DNA of 64,000 nt from Phaeacidiphilus oryzae TH49. Lineage in GTDB: Bacteria > Actinomycetota > Actinomycetes > Streptomycetales > Streptomycetaceae. The notes under the pieces are model-generated. The model was given only the letters and a program-made list of their open reading frames with translations, did not search any database and was not told the origin of the DNA. Numbering within the stretch: the first letter of the stretch is position 1; every line of letters begins with the position of its first letter. Below are positions 45,278 through 52,012 of this stretch, piece after piece. Both the position numbers and the translations under genes were made by a program. Location: contig NZ_JQMQ01000005.1 of assembly GCF_000744815.1 (NCBI RefSeq), forward strand, positions 814,055-878,054. Reading direction: 5' to 3'.

Positions 45278-45718
45278 TCAGAGACGCGGGGGCCGGGCCT
45301 CGTAGGGAGTGGAGAGGACCACGGTGGTCCGGGTGGAGACGCCGGCCGCGGAGCGGATCCGGGCGAGGAGGTTCTCCAGGTCGCCGGGGCCGGCCACGCG
45401 GACCTTGAGGATGTAGTTCTCGTCGCCGGCGACGCTGTGGCAGGCCTCGATCTCGTCCAGCGGGGCGAGCCGCTCGGGGACGTCGTCGGGGGCGCTGGGG
45501 TCGAACGGTTTGACCGAGATGAACGCGGTCAACGGCAGGGCCACCGCCTCGGGGTCGACGACGGCGGCGTAGCCGCGGATGACGCCGCGCTGCTCCAGGC
45601 GGCGCACCCGCTGGTGCACCGCCGAGGTGGACAGGCCGGTCGCCTTGCCCAGGTCGGTGTAGCTCATCCGTCCGTCCGCGACGAGCAGCCGGACGATCTG
45701 CCGATCGAGTTCCTCCAC
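45278..45718 (-). CDS. Lrp/AsnC-family transcriptional regulator
   Basis: 146 residues from GTG 45718; the frame reaches 45799 but homologous proteins begin at VEELDRQIV. The HTH (ADGRMSYTDLGKATGLSTSAVHQRVRRLEQRGVI) is followed by the RAM/AsnC ligand-binding domain (LPLTAFISVKPFD, IEACHSVAGDENYILKVRVAGPGDLENLLARIR, TTVVLSTPYEARPP). These are oligomeric regulators that respond to amino acids. It may control the amidohydrolase downstream, 30 bp away. The promoter side is a 362-bp intergenic region holding a Crp-like site. Confidence 0.9.
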   Translation of the reverse strand: MEELDRQIVRLLVADGRMSYTDLGKATGLSTSAVHQRVRRLEQRGVIRGYAAVVDPEAVALPLTAFISVKPFDPSAPDDVPERLAPLDEIEACHSVAGDENYILKVRVAGPGDLENLLARIRSAAGVSTRTTVVLSTPYEARPPRL

Positions 45719-46080
45719 CCGCGTGACCCTACTGGGCCGCGCGGCCGCCGCGCTCGGCGCGCCGGGCTTCGGGCGCGTCCGCCCCTGCTCGCACCACACC
45801 TCGACGCGACCCCGCGGCGGCCTCGACGGGACCCCGGCGCGATCTCGGCGCGACCCCGATGTGATCCCGGTGTGACCAAGGCCACAGGCGATGGATGGCT
45901 ATCGGGAGCCGCGCAGGATTATCGGATGCCGTGGGCGGGAAGCTCTCGCTACGGTCGGCCTGCGATCACTGCACGATCGGTCAGCGATCCGCGATATCCG
46001 GCTCGTCAATTGGGGCTTGACGAACCGTCACCGGCCGGCACACCGTCGCCCTGGCCCTGATCATTTGTTGGGGGAAGCAG
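45719..46080. other. 362-bp divergent intergenic region (Lrp / 46081 gene)
   Basis: Promoter region for both flanking genes. Contains the Crp-like site 45872-45885, repeated direct GATCTCGGCGCGACCCC-like runs near 45825-45860, and an ordinary ribosome site GGGGGAA before ATG 46081. TTGACG near 46017 is a possible -35 box without a clear -10. No gene is credible within it. Confidence 0.45.
45872..45885. promoter_or_regulatory. Crp-like palindrome in the Lrp divergent region
   Basis: GTGACCAAGGCCAC fits GTG-N6-GNCAC and matches 9 of 10 arm positions of GTGAC-N4-GTCAC. It is 154 bp upstream of the Lrp start and 196 bp upstream of the 46081 gene. Confidence 0.35.
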
Positions 46081-46458
46081 ATGCCCGCAGTTGACGAGCG
46101 CATTGGCGCGGCCGTGGCCGAGGATTCCACGACCGCCGAGTGGGAGGGCACCGACGACTGGTTCCCGGGAAGTGACCCGGGCGACGCCGAGAACTGGGAG
46201 ATCCACCGGGTGCGCTGCCCCGAGTGCGACCGCCCGATCGCCCTGCTGGGCGACGAGGAGCGGCTGCCGCAGCACGCCCTGCTGCCGACCGCCTGGAGCC
46301 CGTTCTCCTCGGACGTCTGCGACGGCTCCGGCCGCGGAGTCGCGGACGCCGTCCGCCTCGACGGCGAACCGCGCGACGGCGCCAGCGAGTTGGCCGCGCT
46401 GCTGCGCCTGCCGGCGGAGCTGGACTGGCGCCGGCAGCCGTTCTCGCACGCGGGCTGA
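46081..46458 (+). CDS. Conserved-looking small protein with CPECD motif
   Basis: 125 residues from ATG 46081 behind GGGGGAA. The N half is acidic (AEDSTTAEWEGTDDWFPGSDPGDAENW), then VRCPECDRPIALLGDEERLPQHALLPTAWSPFSSDVCDGSGRGVADAVRLD. Cysteines in C-P-E-C and DVC could bind a metal as a three- or four-ligand knuckle with His. Codon use is normal for the genome. I do not recognise a family name; such short acidic zinc-knuckle proteins are common and uncharacterised in streptomycetes. Confidence 0.72.
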   Translation: MPAVDERIGAAVAEDSTTAEWEGTDDWFPGSDPGDAENWEIHRVRCPECDRPIALLGDEERLPQHALLPTAWSPFSSDVCDGSGRGVADAVRLDGEPRDGASELAALLRLPAELDWRRQPFSHAG

Positions 46459-46479
46459 GGACGCGTTCCCGACTCCCCC

Positions 46480-46506
46480 GGGTGTCGCGCCTGCGGTGCG
46501 GCACCC
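46480..46506. terminator. Hairpin between convergent genes
   Basis: GGGTGTCGC (46480-46488) and GCGGCACCC (46498-46506) form a 9-bp stem with one G-T wobble and a 9-nt loop, between the ends of the 46081 gene and the beta-helix gene. Confidence 0.5.
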
Positions 46507-46539
46507 AGGGAAGCGGGGTTGACGCCGGTTGCCGTGCCG

Positions 46540-49209
46540 TCAGGAAGCCGTCGTCGCCTGGACGCTCGTCGGCGCGCCGGTGCCCGTTCCGGTGATGGCG
46601 GCGATCGTGAAGGTGTAGGCGGTCGCCGGCCGCAGTCCGCCCACCACGCGGAGCATCGCGTGGTTCGCCGGCTGGGTGGTCAGGACGTCGCGGCCGGTCA
46701 GCGTCAGCACGCGGCCGTCCGAGACGGTCACCCGGTACCCGATGACGGGGGTGTCCCCCGTGCTCGCCGGACCGGACCAGTGGAGGCTGACCGCCGAGGC
46801 GGAGGCCTTCGCCGAGACGCCGGTCACGGCGCCCGGTAGCGCGCCCGTCCCAGGCCCGGGGGTCACCGGCGCGGACGGCAGCGACTCCGGGGAGTCGCCG
46901 GCCGCGTTCCGCGCCGCCACCGTCACGGTGTACGCCGTACCGTCCGCCGCCCCGCCCAGCTCGGCGTAGGCCGTGCGGGCGAAGTCGGCCGCGGGGACCT
47001 CCGCGTGGAGCGCGCCGCCGCCGCCCACCGGGGTCGCCGTCACCTCGTAGGCCGTCACCGGAGAGCCGTTGTCCTGGTAGGTCGGGTTCCAGGTGGCGTA
47101 GACCGCGTGCTCCGCGGCGAAGGTGCCGACCCGCATGGGTGCGGCGGGAGTCGACGGGACGTCGGTCGTCCGCACCCCCAGCACCCACCGGTCGGCCGGC
47201 TCGATCCCGGCCGCCGCGGTGACGTCGGCGGGGACCTCGTCGGGCGAGGCGATCAGATGGTTCCCCTGGGTGACCACGCCCTTGCTGGTGCCGTCCGCGT
47301 CGCCCTGCTCCCACCAGTTGCCGGAGATCAGCGTCGGGTCCTTGTCACCGAGGGCGTCCCGGTAGTCGGTGTGGGTGGAGCCCACGTCGGCATAGCTGAC
47401 CCCGTACATCACGTTGCCGCTGATCGTCTCGTAGGTGCAGCCGTTGTCGGTGTAGACGGCCTTGCCGAAGCCGTACTGGTCGTGGACGAGGTTGCCGGTG
47501 ACCTTCTCGCCGGTGGCCATCGAACTGCCGGTCAGGCCCTGGGTGTAGATCCCGCCGCCGTCGTCCAGGGTCTGCATGTGGTCGTGGATCAGGTTCTGCG
47601 CGACCTGGTTGTCGTGGGAGTAGTTGGCCGTCGCCGGCTGCCCGATCTTGTCCGGCCAGCCGCCCCAGCCCATCGAGATCGCCGAGTACGCGGTGTGGTC
47701 GATCTGGTTGTGCGCGATCACGTCGTGGACGCTGTAGCCGTTGATGATGCCGACGCCGCCGTGGTACTCGACCGGCAGCGCGTACAGGTGGTCGTCGGTG
47801 ACCTGGTTGTCCTGGGTGCGGTGGGCGGGGTCCGCCGGGTCGGTCGCGTCGACGCCGCCGAGCTCGATCCCGTTGCCGGAGATGTCGGTGAAGACGGAGT
47901 CGTGGACCACCGATTCCTGTGCCCCGTCGCCGAGTTCGAGGCCGGCGGCGCCGAGGTGGGTGAAGACGTCGCCGCTGAACTCGACCCGCTGGGCATGCTG
48001 GAAGGAGACGTTGCCGGGCTCCTTGGTCCAGGCGCCGTACGGGCAGCTGCCGCCGGGGGCGTAGCCGCACAGGCCCTCGGTGGCGTAGCCGGTGTCGCCG
48101 GTGATCGTGTAGCCGCCCTGGATCTCCGAGAAGCCCTCGGGGCTGGAGGGCTGGAGCCAGGTGGCGTACTCGAAGCGGAGCCCCCGGAAGGCGAGGTCGT
48201 GCGCTCCGCTGCCGGTGACCAGCTGCTGGAGGCGGGCGGCCTCGATATCCGAACCGTTCGGGTTCCGGCCGGGCCCCGACCTGGGCGCGTAGTAGTAGAT
48301 CCGGTGGGCGGCGCGGTCGAAGTACCACTCCCCCGGCTTGTTCAGCAGTTCGTAGGCGTTCTCGACGGCGGACGGGGTGGCGCCGTTGGAGAGGGTGCCC
48401 GGGCCGACCATGTCGACCGTCCGGCCGGGGTTGTCCGGGAAGACCACGCGCCTGGTCGAGTTGTTCCAGCAGGGCTGGGCCATGGTGATGGTGGTGCCGC
48501 TGACCGAGGCGATCGGGCAGCGCGGCTCGGTCCAGCCGCCGAGCCCCTCCACCTGGTCGTTGAAGACCTTGGCGCCGCCGGTGTAGACGAACTCGATGTC
48601 GGCGGGGTCGTGCCAGTGCGCGAGGAGGTCGGAGGAGGCCGTGTAGCCGGTGGCGGTCTGGGTGAGGGAGACCGGGACGGTGCCGCTGGTGCGGTCGGCG
48701 CGGACGCCGTCCACATAGAGCTGGCGGGTGTTCCGCAGCCCGGCCGGCGCCTTGGCGGACCATACGCCCGGCCGGCCGGCCACCGGCGACCAGCCGGTGA
48801 CCCGGCTGCCGCCGCTCAGCACGGTGGCCCCGGAGCCCTGCCAGACCACCTTGTGGCCGTTGGAGCCGGAGTCGGCGCCGGTCAGCTGGAGGGCGGAGGA
48901 CAGGCGGTAGGTGCCGGGGGCCAGATGGACCGTCAGGTCGGCGGCGAGGTCCCGGTCGCGGGCCCGGACCAGCTGCTGGGCGCGGGCCAGGGTCTCCACC
49001 GGGCGGGCGGCCGTGCCGGGGGCCCGGTCGCTGCCGTCGGGGGCGACCCAGACGTCGCTGCCGCCGGGCGTGGCGGCGGTGGCGGTGGTGGCAGCGGTGG
49101 CAGTGGCGGCGGTGGCCGCGGTGGCCGCGGTGCCGCCGAGGAGAGCGGCCGCGGCGGCCAGCGCGGAGGCCGCCGCGAGCGATATTCGTGAGCGCGTACG
49201 CTTCAACAT
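46540..49209 (-). CDS. Secreted right-handed beta-helix protein with two FN3 domains
   Basis: 889 residues. Residues 1-30 form a signal peptide, followed by an Ala-Thr repeat linker to residue 47. DVWVAPDGSDRAPGTAARPVETLARAQQLV begins a pectate-lyase-like parallel beta-helix that runs to about residue 660, with coil motifs such as NVSFQHAQRVEFSGDVFTHLG, SVVHDSVFTDISGNGIELGGV, VIAHNQIDHTAYSAISMGWG and GGGIYTQG. The N-terminal insert (LYVDGVRADRTSGTVPVSL, GEWYFDRAAHRIYYYAPRSG) resembles GH141-type glycosidases. Two FN3 domains follow (about 690-790 and 795-889). It is probably an extracellular polysaccharide-active enzyme; catalytic acids were not identified with confidence. Confidence 0.85.
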   Translation of the reverse strand: MLKRTRSRISLAAASALAAAAALLGGTAATAATAATATAATTATAATPGGSDVWVAPDGSDRAPGTAARPVETLARAQQLVRARDRDLAADLTVHLAPGTYRLSSALQLTGADSGSNGHKVVWQGSGATVLSGGSRVTGWSPVAGRPGVWSAKAPAGLRNTRQLYVDGVRADRTSGTVPVSLTQTATGYTASSDLLAHWHDPADIEFVYTGGAKVFNDQVEGLGGWTEPRCPIASVSGTTITMAQPCWNNSTRRVVFPDNPGRTVDMVGPGTLSNGATPSAVENAYELLNKPGEWYFDRAAHRIYYYAPRSGPGRNPNGSDIEAARLQQLVTGSGAHDLAFRGLRFEYATWLQPSSPEGFSEIQGGYTITGDTGYATEGLCGYAPGGSCPYGAWTKEPGNVSFQHAQRVEFSGDVFTHLGAAGLELGDGAQESVVHDSVFTDISGNGIELGGVDATDPADPAHRTQDNQVTDDHLYALPVEYHGGVGIINGYSVHDVIAHNQIDHTAYSAISMGWGGWPDKIGQPATANYSHDNQVAQNLIHDHMQTLDDGGGIYTQGLTGSSMATGEKVTGNLVHDQYGFGKAVYTDNGCTYETISGNVMYGVSYADVGSTHTDYRDALGDKDPTLISGNWWEQGDADGTSKGVVTQGNHLIASPDEVPADVTAAAGIEPADRWVLGVRTTDVPSTPAAPMRVGTFAAEHAVYATWNPTYQDNGSPVTAYEVTATPVGGGGALHAEVPAADFARTAYAELGGAADGTAYTVTVAARNAAGDSPESLPSAPVTPGPGTGALPGAVTGVSAKASASAVSLHWSGPASTGDTPVIGYRVTVSDGRVLTLTGRDVLTTQPANHAMLRVVGGLRPATAYTFTIAAITGTGTGAPTSVQATTAS

Positions 49210-49301
49210 GCTGGAAACGTAGGATCAATATGACGGGTCGTCAAGAAGACTTACCACAAGAGCCATTGAGAGTCGCTGACGACGACAGCATGCCCCTCGA
49301 T

Positions 49302-50492
49302 TCATCGGATATCTTCCGGGCGGAGGAGATGCCGGCCGATCACCATCCGCTGCACCTGGTTGGTGCCCTCCACGATCTGCAGCGCCTTGGCCTCCCGCAT
49401 CCAGCGCTCCACCGGGTGGTCGGCGGTGTAGCCGTATCCGCCGAGCACCTGGACGGCGTCCGTGGTCAGCCGCATCGCCGCGTCCGTGCAGAACAGCTTG
49501 GCCATGGCCGCCTCCTTGCCGAAGGGCCGCCCGGAGTCCCGGCGCCGGGCGGCGGCCAGGTAGAGGGAGCGCCCCGCCTCCACCGCGGTGGCCATGTCCG
49601 CGAGGAGGAAGGAGACGCCCTGGTGGCGGGCGATCGGATGGCCGAACTGCTCGCGCTCCCGGGCGTATCCGGCGGCGTACTCGACCGCGGCCCGGGCCAG
49701 GCCGACCGCGCAGGCGGCGATGCCGAGCCGGCCCGAGTCGAGGGCCGCCAGGGCGATCGGGAAGCCCTGGCCCTCCGCCCCGATCCGGCGCTCGGCCGGC
49801 ACCCGGACGCCGTCGAAGTGCAGCTGGGCGGTGGGCGAGCCGCTGAGGCCCATCTTGCGCTCGGGGGCCGCGGCGGTGAGCCCGGGGGCGTCGCCCGGGA
49901 TCAGCAGCGCGGTGATGCCGTGCGAGCCGGTGTCCGCGGTACGGACCAGGGCGGTGTAGAAGTCCGCCCGGCCGCCGTGGGTGATCCAGGCCTTGGTGCC
50001 CTCGACGGTGTACTCGCCGCCCTCCCCCGCCCGCGGGTCGAGGACCGCGCGGGTCCGCAGGGCGGCGGCGTCCGAGCCGGACTGCGGCTCGGAGAGGCAG
50101 TAGGCGCCCAGCAGCTCTCCCCCGAGCATCTCCGGCAGCCAGCGGCGCCTCTGCTCCGCGGAGCCGAAGACGGCCGGCGCGTGGCAGGAGAGGGTGTGGA
50201 CGCTGATCCCCATCGCCACGGTCAGCCAGGCCGACGCCAGCTCCTCCAGCACCTGGAGGTAGACCTCGTAGGGCTGCTCGCCGCCGCCGTACTCGGCCGG
50301 GTACGGAAGGCCGAGCAGCCCGGAGCGGCCGAGGGTGCGGAAGACCTCCCGGGGGAACCTCCCCTCGGCCTCGCACGCGGCCGCGCGCGGCCGCAGTTCC
50401 CGGTCGGCGAGTTCGCGGGTGAGGGCGAGCAGCTCTGCGGCCTCCTCGGTGGGCAGCTGCCGGTCCACCGTCGCGCGCGCGGTCGTGCTCAT
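49302..50492 (-). CDS. Acyl-CoA dehydrogenase
   Basis: 396 residues from ATG 50492, with CAGGAGG about 12 nt upstream; the frame extends upstream to 50753 through Arg/Pro-rich sequence and the divergent kinase gene. The FAD/CoA motifs are present: LGAYCLSEPQSGSDAAAL, YTVEGTKAWITHGGRADFYTAL, FDGVRVPAERRIG, AVEYAAGYARERE QFGHPIARHQG and VLGGYGYTADHPVERWMREAKALQIVEGTNQVQRMVI, whose Glu in VEGT is the catalytic base. It oxidises an acyl-CoA to the enoyl-CoA, passing electrons to ETF. No other beta-oxidation gene is next to it, so the acyl chain is unknown. It is divergent from the kinase-like gene across 118 bp. Confidence 0.93.
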   Translation of the reverse strand: MSTTARATVDRQLPTEEAAELLALTRELADRELRPRAAACEAEGRFPREVFRTLGRSGLLGLPYPAEYGGGEQPYEVYLQVLEELASAWLTVAMGISVHTLSCHAPAVFGSAEQRRRWLPEMLGGELLGAYCLSEPQSGSDAAALRTRAVLDPRAGEGGEYTVEGTKAWITHGGRADFYTALVRTADTGSHGITALLIPGDAPGLTAAAPERKMGLSGSPTAQLHFDGVRVPAERRIGAEGQGFPIALAALDSGRLGIAACAVGLARAAVEYAAGYAREREQFGHPIARHQGVSFLLADMATAVEAGRSLYLAAARRRDSGRPFGKEAAMAKLFCTDAAMRLTTDAVQVLGGYGYTADHPVERWMREAKALQIVEGTNQVQRMVIGRHLLRPEDIR

Positions 50493-50610
50493 GGCGTGGG
50501 TCGCCTCCTGCCTCTCGTACCACCGCCGGCATCCCGCCCGGGATGCAGCGCACGGCTCCGACCAGGCAGGATGGGCCGACACCCAACCTGCCCGCCGCCG
50601 AGGTCGCCGC

Positions 50611-51477
50611 ATGGACAGCAGCAGCCCCACCGCCGGCCCCGCCGCCCGGTGCCGAATCGCCGAGCTGGCCGGGCGGTTGCGCGGGCTGGCCCCCTCCTGC
50701 GGGCAGACCCGGCTGGTCGGCGTGGACGGCTTCGCCGGCTCCGGCAAGACCACCTTCGCCGCCCGGCTGGCCGCGGAGCTCGGCGGCGCGCCGGTGGTTC
50801 ACCTGGACGACTTCGCCACCCACGAGGACTTCTTCGGCTGGACCGACCGCCTCACCGAACTGCTGCTCGACCCGCTGGCGGCCGGCCGGACCGCCCGCTT
50901 CCCGGCCTACGACTGGGTCGCCCGCCGGTTCGCCGGGGAAGTGGAGGTGCCGGCGGCGCCCGTGGTCCTGGTGGAGGGGGTGGGGGCGGGCCGGCGGCGG
51001 CTGCGGCCGTATCTGGCGGAGCTGGTCTGGATGCGGGTGGACGGCGCCCCCGGCGCGGGGCGCCCGGAGGGCGCGGCCGCACCGGATGCCCCGGGGGCCC
51101 CGGATGACCCCGCTGCCTCGGGCGACGCCCGCGCCCCGGGTGACGCCCGTGGCGCCGATGACCCTGCGGTCCCTGACGAGCCTGACGTCTCTGACGCCCC
51201 CGACGTCTCTGACGACCCTGGCGAGACCGACGTACCCGGCGGTTGGGCCGAGGCGGGCTCCGCGGAGGCCGCCCATGCCCGCGGAGAGGCCCGGGACGGA
51301 CCGGAGTTGGCCGAATTCTGGCATTGCTGGATCGCCGAGGAGGCTGCTCACTTCGCCGCCGACCCCAGTCGCGAGTACGCCGGGATCGTGGTCGACGGGA
51401 CCACCGGGGAGATCCACACCCGTCCCCCGCGCCCCATGGGGGCGCCCGCGCGGTCCCCTCGCGACCCCTCCCGCTGA
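50611..51477 (+). CDS. Uridine-kinase-like P-loop kinase with acidic low-complexity insert
   Basis: 288 residues from ATG 50611. The P-loop is VGVDGFAGSGKTTFAARL at residues 36-53, the Asp-rich substrate strand is VHLDDFATHEDFFGWTDRL, and VVLVEGVGAGRRRLRPYLAELVWMRVD is the Walker B-like strand; these match the uridine kinase/udk-like nucleoside kinase family that phosphorylates a small nucleoside-type substrate with ATP. Residues about 148-207 are an Ala/Asp/Pro repeat insert (DAPGAPDDPAASGDARAPG ... DEPDVSDAPDVSDDPG) placed where the family has a short loop. The C-terminal part (ELAEFWHCWIAEEAAHFAADPSREYAGIVVDG) is normal. The exact substrate is unknown. Confidence 0.8.
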   Translation: MDSSSPTAGPAARCRIAELAGRLRGLAPSCGQTRLVGVDGFAGSGKTTFAARLAAELGGAPVVHLDDFATHEDFFGWTDRLTELLLDPLAAGRTARFPAYDWVARRFAGEVEVPAAPVVLVEGVGAGRRRLRPYLAELVWMRVDGAPGAGRPEGAAAPDAPGAPDDPAASGDARAPGDARGADDPAVPDEPDVSDAPDVSDDPGETDVPGGWAEAGSAEAAHARGEARDGPELAEFWHCWIAEEAAHFAADPSREYAGIVVDGTTGEIHTRPPRPMGAPARSPRDPSR

Positions 51478-51604
51478 CCGCACGATCCGCCACGGAGCGT
51501 GATGGCCGCCGCCGGCGTCGCACCGCGACAGGCCCTGCGGCACCTCTCCCAACTGCACGTATCCGAATGGGTCCGCAGCCTGCGCACGGGCTTCGCCAAG
51601 CGGC

Positions 51605-51634
51605 TTGACCGCCGCCCTGGGCAGGAACTACGTT
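51605..51634 (+). promoter_or_regulatory. Housekeeping-type promoter of the candidate small RNA
   Basis: TTGACC (51605-51610), exactly 18 bp, then TACGTT (51629-51634) fits the streptomycete primary-sigma pattern TTGAC-N18-TANNNT. Transcription would begin near 51641, in a region with no good coding frame. Confidence 0.6.
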
Positions 51635-51640
51635 CATCAC

Positions 51641-51720
51641 GCGGCGTGGATCGGAGATCCCGCCGCCCACAGCACGCAGGCTCCGGTCGTTCCCCCGTGA
51701 CCGGAGCCTGCGTCCTTTTT
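51641..51720 (+). ncRNA. Candidate ~80-nt small RNA
   Basis: The stretch between the promoter at 51605-51634 and the T-run at 51716-51720 can fold into two consecutive stem-loops. The first (51643-51664) pairs GGCG with CGCC and GGATC with GATCC around a GGA loop, with one bulged T. The second is the terminator stem 51674-51713. A short single-stranded linker (CGCCGCCCACAGC region) separates them. A 94-codon frame in this interval (51499-51783) is Arg-rich, crosses promoter and terminator, and is not taken as a gene. The RNA could be a trans-acting regulator; expression is not proven. Confidence 0.5.
51674..51720 (+). terminator. Strong intrinsic terminator
   Basis: ACGCAGGCTCCGGTC (51674-51688) pairs perfectly with GACCGGAGCCTGCGT (51699-51713): a 15-bp stem with a 10-nt loop, followed by CC and five T (51716-51720). 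This is the only classical stem-plus-T-run terminator clearly seen in the window. Confidence 0.9.
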
Positions 51721-51819
51721 CGCTGCCGGATCGGGGCCGCTCGAATACGCTCCGTCACATTCCGTGCCCCGCAGGGTACTTGATCCCGTCAGGTCCGGCC
51801 GACGGCGGTCCTGGTACCC

Positions 51820-51834
51820 CCGGAACACTTCCGG
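51820..51834. promoter_or_regulatory. 15-bp palindrome upstream of the AAA ATPase gene
   Basis: CCGGAA-CAC-TTCCGG, a perfect 6-bp inverted repeat with a 3-bp spacer, 178 bp before GTG 52013. A TACGAT box near 51853 follows. Possible operator. Confidence 0.4.
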
Positions 51835-52012
51835 ATCAGCGCGCCACAGGTACGATGCCGAGGGGAACGCAGCTGTACCAGCTGAACCGCAGCCGGTAGC
51901 GGCGAGCGGTGCGAGCGACCGCGAGGGACGGGGCAGATGCACGGGTACCCGGGCCACCCGGGCCGCGACTGCCTGAATCACGGGCTGCGGCCGGAGCACA
52001 GGGCGGGGGGCG

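Noticed and set aside
51499-51783. 94-codon plus-strand frame over the candidate small RNA
   Set aside because: It spans a promoter and a strong terminator stem, is Arg-rich, and has no ribosome site.
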